DNA of 64,000 nt from VXNE01 sp965205735 (GTDB lineage: Bacteria; Pseudomonadota; Gammaproteobacteria; Pseudomonadales; Azotimanducaceae), in NCBI GenBank assembly GCA_965205735.1, contig OZ242179.1:3844001-3908000 (forward strand), given 5' to 3'. The stretch's first letter is position 1, and each line of letters begins with the position of its first letter. This document shows positions 61,742 to 64,000 of this stretch, one piece after another. Under the pieces are notes generated by a model. It made no database searches and was not told the DNA's origin. It saw only the letters and a program-made list of their open reading frames with translations. The position numbers were made by a program, and so were the translations under genes.

Positions 61742-62743
61742 TCAGAGCGCCTGCGGTGCGATGCCGAGTTGGTCGAACATCTCCATGTCCGATTCGAAAC
61801 GCGGGTTCGGAGTCGTCAGCAGGCGATCGCCGCAGAAGATCGAGCCGGCGCCGGCGAGGAAGCAAAGCGCCTGGGCTTCCTCCGACAGGTCTGTTCGCCC
61901 CGCCGACAGTCGGACGACCGAACGCGGCATGAGTATGCGCGCCACGGCGATGCAGCGTACCGTTTCCAGCGGCGACAGCGCTTCGCTGCGGTGCATCGGG
62001 GTTCCCGGCGGGGTTCCCGGGGTTCCCAGCGGGGTTCCCAGCGGGGTTCCCTCGACCTGCACGAGGTTGTTGATTGGCACGGACTCCGGGTGTTCCGGCA
62101 GGTTGGCCAACTGCACCAGCAGGCCGGCGCGGTCCTTGCGCGTCTCTCCCATGCCGACAATGCCGCCGCAGCAGACCTTCATCCCGGCGTTTCGCACCTG
62201 GGCGAGCGTATCGAGACGATCCTGGTAGGTTCGCGTCGTAATGATTTCCCCGTAGTAGTCCGGGGAGGTATCCAGGTTGTGGTTGTAGTAGTCGAGACCC
62301 GCTTCGGCGAGGGCGTGCGCCTGTTCCGCCGTCAGCATGCCCAGCGTCGCGCAGGTTTCCATCTCAAGGTGCTTCACGGCTCGCACCAATTCGCACACCT
62401 TGCGGGTCTGCGAATTGGTGGGACTGCGCCACGCCGCGCCCATGCAGAATCGCGTTGCGCCTGCCGCGCGGGCCCGCTTCGCCGCCTTGACGACATCTTC
62501 CAGGGGCAGCAGGTTGTGCGTGTCGAGGCCGGTGTCGTAGTGAATGCTCTGCGGGCAATACTTGCAGTCTTCCGGGCAGCCGCCTGTCTTGATGCTGAGC
62601 AGCGTGCTGATTTGCACCGCGTTCGGCGAATGGTAATTCCGGTGGATCGACTGGGCGGTGAACAACAGGTCGTTGAGCGGCTGCTCGAACAGGGCCATTG
62701 CTTCTTCGACCGTCCAGTCGTGTCGGATGCGCTGCTCGATCAA
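61742..62743 (-). CDS. bioB: Biotin synthase, with a repeat-derived insertion
   Basis: The 333-residue radical SAM enzyme inserts sulfur into dethiobiotin. The cluster motif GGCPEDCKYCPQS, the SAM region MGAAWRSP, YYNHNLDTSPDYYGEI and CCGGIVGMGET are intact, as is the later RLSAGR. After SVPINNLVQVEGTP a block of PLGTPLGTPGTPPGTP replaces the short loop of other BioB proteins; it is encoded by GGGGTTCCC repeats (61998-62051). The loop lies outside the active site, so function may be kept. The start is TTG at 62743. Confidence 0.93.
   Translation of the reverse strand: MIEQRIRHDWTVEEAMALFEQPLNDLLFTAQSIHRNYHSPNAVQISTLLSIKTGGCPEDCKYCPQSIHYDTGLDTHNLLPLEDVVKAAKRARAAGATRFCMGAAWRSPTNSQTRKVCELVRAVKHLEMETCATLGMLTAEQAHALAEAGLDYYNHNLDTSPDYYGEIITTRTYQDRLDTLAQVRNAGMKVCCGGIVGMGETRKDRAGLLVQLANLPEHPESVPINNLVQVEGTPLGTPLGTPGTPPGTPMHRSEALSPLETVRCIAVARILMPRSVVRLSAGRTDLSEEAQALCFLAGAGSIFCGDRLLTTPNPRFESDMEMFDQLGIAPQAL
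61998..62051. repeat. GGGGTTCCC repeats inside bioB
   Basis: Five perfect copies of GGGGTTCCC start at 61998, 62010, 62019, 62031 and 62043, spaced 12, 9, 12 and 12 bases, all multiples of three. On the bioB strand they encode Gly-Thr-Pro units. A related array lies upstream of nuoA. Confidence 0.9.
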
Positions 62744-62999
62744 ATCTATCCCCTCGTCGAACTGTGGCGCGTGAGCCTACTGAAACGCGCGCGGGAAGGC
62801 TACCGCCCATGCGCGTCGGGCACGATCCGGCGATGGCAATGCAGACACCGCGACCGCCTTCGTGCTGTTCCCTGTCATTTCCGCATGGCCGATGTCGCGC
62901 ACGATGATCGGGCCGGCGTCGTAGGCATCTCGAAGCCGCTGATTCGACTGTTCGCCGTGCCGGTCGTCCGGCAGGCACACGGCAATCGTGTTCGCTAAT

Positions 63000-64000
63000 A
63001 TGAAGAGCAGCGACAGCGATCCTCTCAACGATGCAATGCAAGCCTTTGGCGAGCGCATTGACATGCGCCCGGTCTCGCGAGCGCGGGCATACCTTTGGCG
63101 CGCTGGCGCGCTGTTTGCGGCGCCGTGGATGGTGGGCGGCTGCGCGGCGCTGCACTACTACGCACAGGCGGCGGCCGGCCAGTTTGAACTCCTCCGGGCG
63201 AGCCGGCCGGTTGAGTCGATCATCGCCCATCCCGATACAGGGGAGGCGCTGCGGGACCGTCTCCTGCTGGCGGACCGCGTTGTCGAGTTCGCCCGGTGGG
63301 AACTCGGGCTCGATGCGGGGAACAGTTACCGGCGGTACGCGTCACTTGACGAGCCGTTCGTCGTCTGGAACCTGTTCGCGGCGCCGCCGTTGTCCCTCGA
63401 CGGCCACCGCTGGTGCTATCCCTTCGTTGGCTGCGTCCCGTATCGCGGGTTTTTCGACCAGCGCGCCGCCCTCAGGGCGGAAGCCAGATTGGTGCGCCAC
63501 GGCTACGAGACCCATGTGGCGGGTGTCGCGGCGTACTCCACCCTGGGCTGGTTCGACGATCCCCTGTTGAGCACGTTCATCGACTGGCCGGAACCTCGCT
63601 TGGCCGAACTCCTGCTGCACGAGATTTCCCACCGGCGGGTCTGGGTCAGGGACGATGCAGCCTTCAACGAATCATTCGCGGCGTTCGCCGGGGAAACCGG
63701 TGCGCGCCTTTGGTTCCGGCAAACCGGTCGCGAAGCGAAATTTGACCGCTACGTGGCTTCGCGCCAGGGCTGGCAGCGCCTTCGGGCGTTGCTGTTGGCG
63801 ACCAGGGCGCAACTGGAATCGGGTTACCGGAAAGGGGACGACGAAGAGCGGCGATACCTGGAGAAGGCCCGGGTGCTCGAAACATTCCGGCGTTGTTATC
63901 GGCACCACAGGCCATTGCTGGGCGGCGGGGCATTCGACAGCCTGGTGGAGGCGGTTAACAACGCCTACCTGGTCGCTTTGGGCGCCTACGCGGACTGGTA
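63000..64000 (+). CDS. Predicted aminopeptidase lipoprotein (PF10023-like), truncated by window end
   Basis: The open frame runs from ATG 63000 to the window end (333 codons seen). An inner ATG at 63063 gives a normal lipoprotein signal with a VGGC lipobox and is a likely true start. The mature protein shows RWCYPFVGCVPYRGFFD, STLGWFDDPLLSTF and the metalloprotease motif LLLHEISHRRVWV followed by FNESFAAFAGETGARLW, which together mark the predicted aminopeptidase family of gammaproteobacteria. The HExxH box is intact, so it is probably a membrane-anchored zinc peptidase. Confidence 0.85.
   Translation, partial: MKSSDSDPLNDAMQAFGERIDMRPVSRARAYLWRAGALFAAPWMVGGCAALHYYAQAAAGQFELLRASRPVESIIAHPDTGEALRDRLLLADRVVEFARWELGLDAGNSYRRYASLDEPFVVWNLFAAPPLSLDGHRWCYPFVGCVPYRGFFDQRAALRAEARLVRHGYETHVAGVAAYSTLGWFDDPLLSTFIDWPEPRLAELLLHEISHRRVWVRDDAAFNESFAAFAGETGARLWFRQTGREAKFDRYVASRQGWQRLRALLLATRAQLESGYRKGDDEERRYLEKARVLETFRRCYRHHRPLLGGGAFDSLVEAVNNAYLVALGAYADW

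Noticed and set aside
62744..62999. Possible gene remnant between bioB and the aminopeptidase, such as a comF relative
   Set aside because: Neither strand shows phosphoribosyltransferase motifs; open frames here look like random high-GC reading.

Overview
The window is high-GC, gene-dense bacterial chromosome. Gene content and order point to a gammaproteobacterium: a nuoA-B-CD-E-F-G-H-I-J-K-L-M-N operon with fused nuoCD, a trpG-trpD-trpC cluster, ClpB behind a sigma-32-like promoter, Prc, DegQ-type protease, YaaA and ribosomal THX. No rRNA, tRNA, CRISPR array or prophage was seen. Taxonomy below class level cannot be read from the sequence; a marine or symbiotic uncultured lineage is only a guess.

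Layout. 1-7.6 kb: a type IVb pilus (R64/Tcp-like) assembly locus with the end of an assembly ATPase, a platform protein, three prepilin-like proteins, a lipoprotein secretin, a PilO-like protein and, on the opposite strand, a PilL/TcpQ-like periplasmic protein. 7.7-9.7 kb: small membrane proteins of unknown function, a gene broken by an 11-bp duplication, and repeats. 9.7-24.6 kb: the complete respiratory complex I operon, in which nuoL carries an apparent frameshift. 24.7-30.5 kb: yaaA, TerC-type membrane protein, DUF1244 protein, signal peptidase I, FKBP isomerase and tail-specific protease Prc. 30.5-32.8 kb: an IS1634-type insertion sequence followed by hairpin repeats. 32.8-38.8 kb: a TGS-less threonyl-tRNA synthetase with a possible attenuator leader, an envelope protein with a fresh 171-bp internal duplication, a glutamate-synthase-like flavoprotein, and PIN-like and DUF488 proteins. 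39-46 kb: membrane protein, amidohydrolase lipoprotein, adenine-deaminase-like enzyme, sodium:solute symporter, VOC protein, Do-like protease, DksA-like protein. 46-51.6 kb: clpB and a pair of acyl-CoA dehydrogenases separated by a 264-bp MITE-like element. 51.7-58.3 kb: NAD synthetase, a degenerate metallo-beta-lactamase-fold protein, ribosomal THX, amidase, DUF1932 oxidoreductase, acidic lipoprotein, RRM protein. 58.4-64 kb: DUF1801 protein, trpC, trpD, trpG, MaoC protein, bioB, and the start of a predicted aminopeptidase lipoprotein.

Functionally the region mixes core energy metabolism (complex I, NAD synthesis), translation and protein quality control (ThrRS, THX, ClpB, Prc, DegQ, LepB, FKBP), amino-acid and cofactor synthesis (Trp, biotin) and one surface appendage. 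A striking theme is short tandem duplication: 11-, 12-, 13-, 27-, 45- and 171-bp repeats occur in or beside genes, several in frame and one frame-breaking. The most interesting non-gene signals are the MITE-like element at 50227-50490, the leader upstream of thrS at 34591-34781, the GGGGTTCCC repeats inside bioB, and a 12-G tract just upstream of the FKBP gene.
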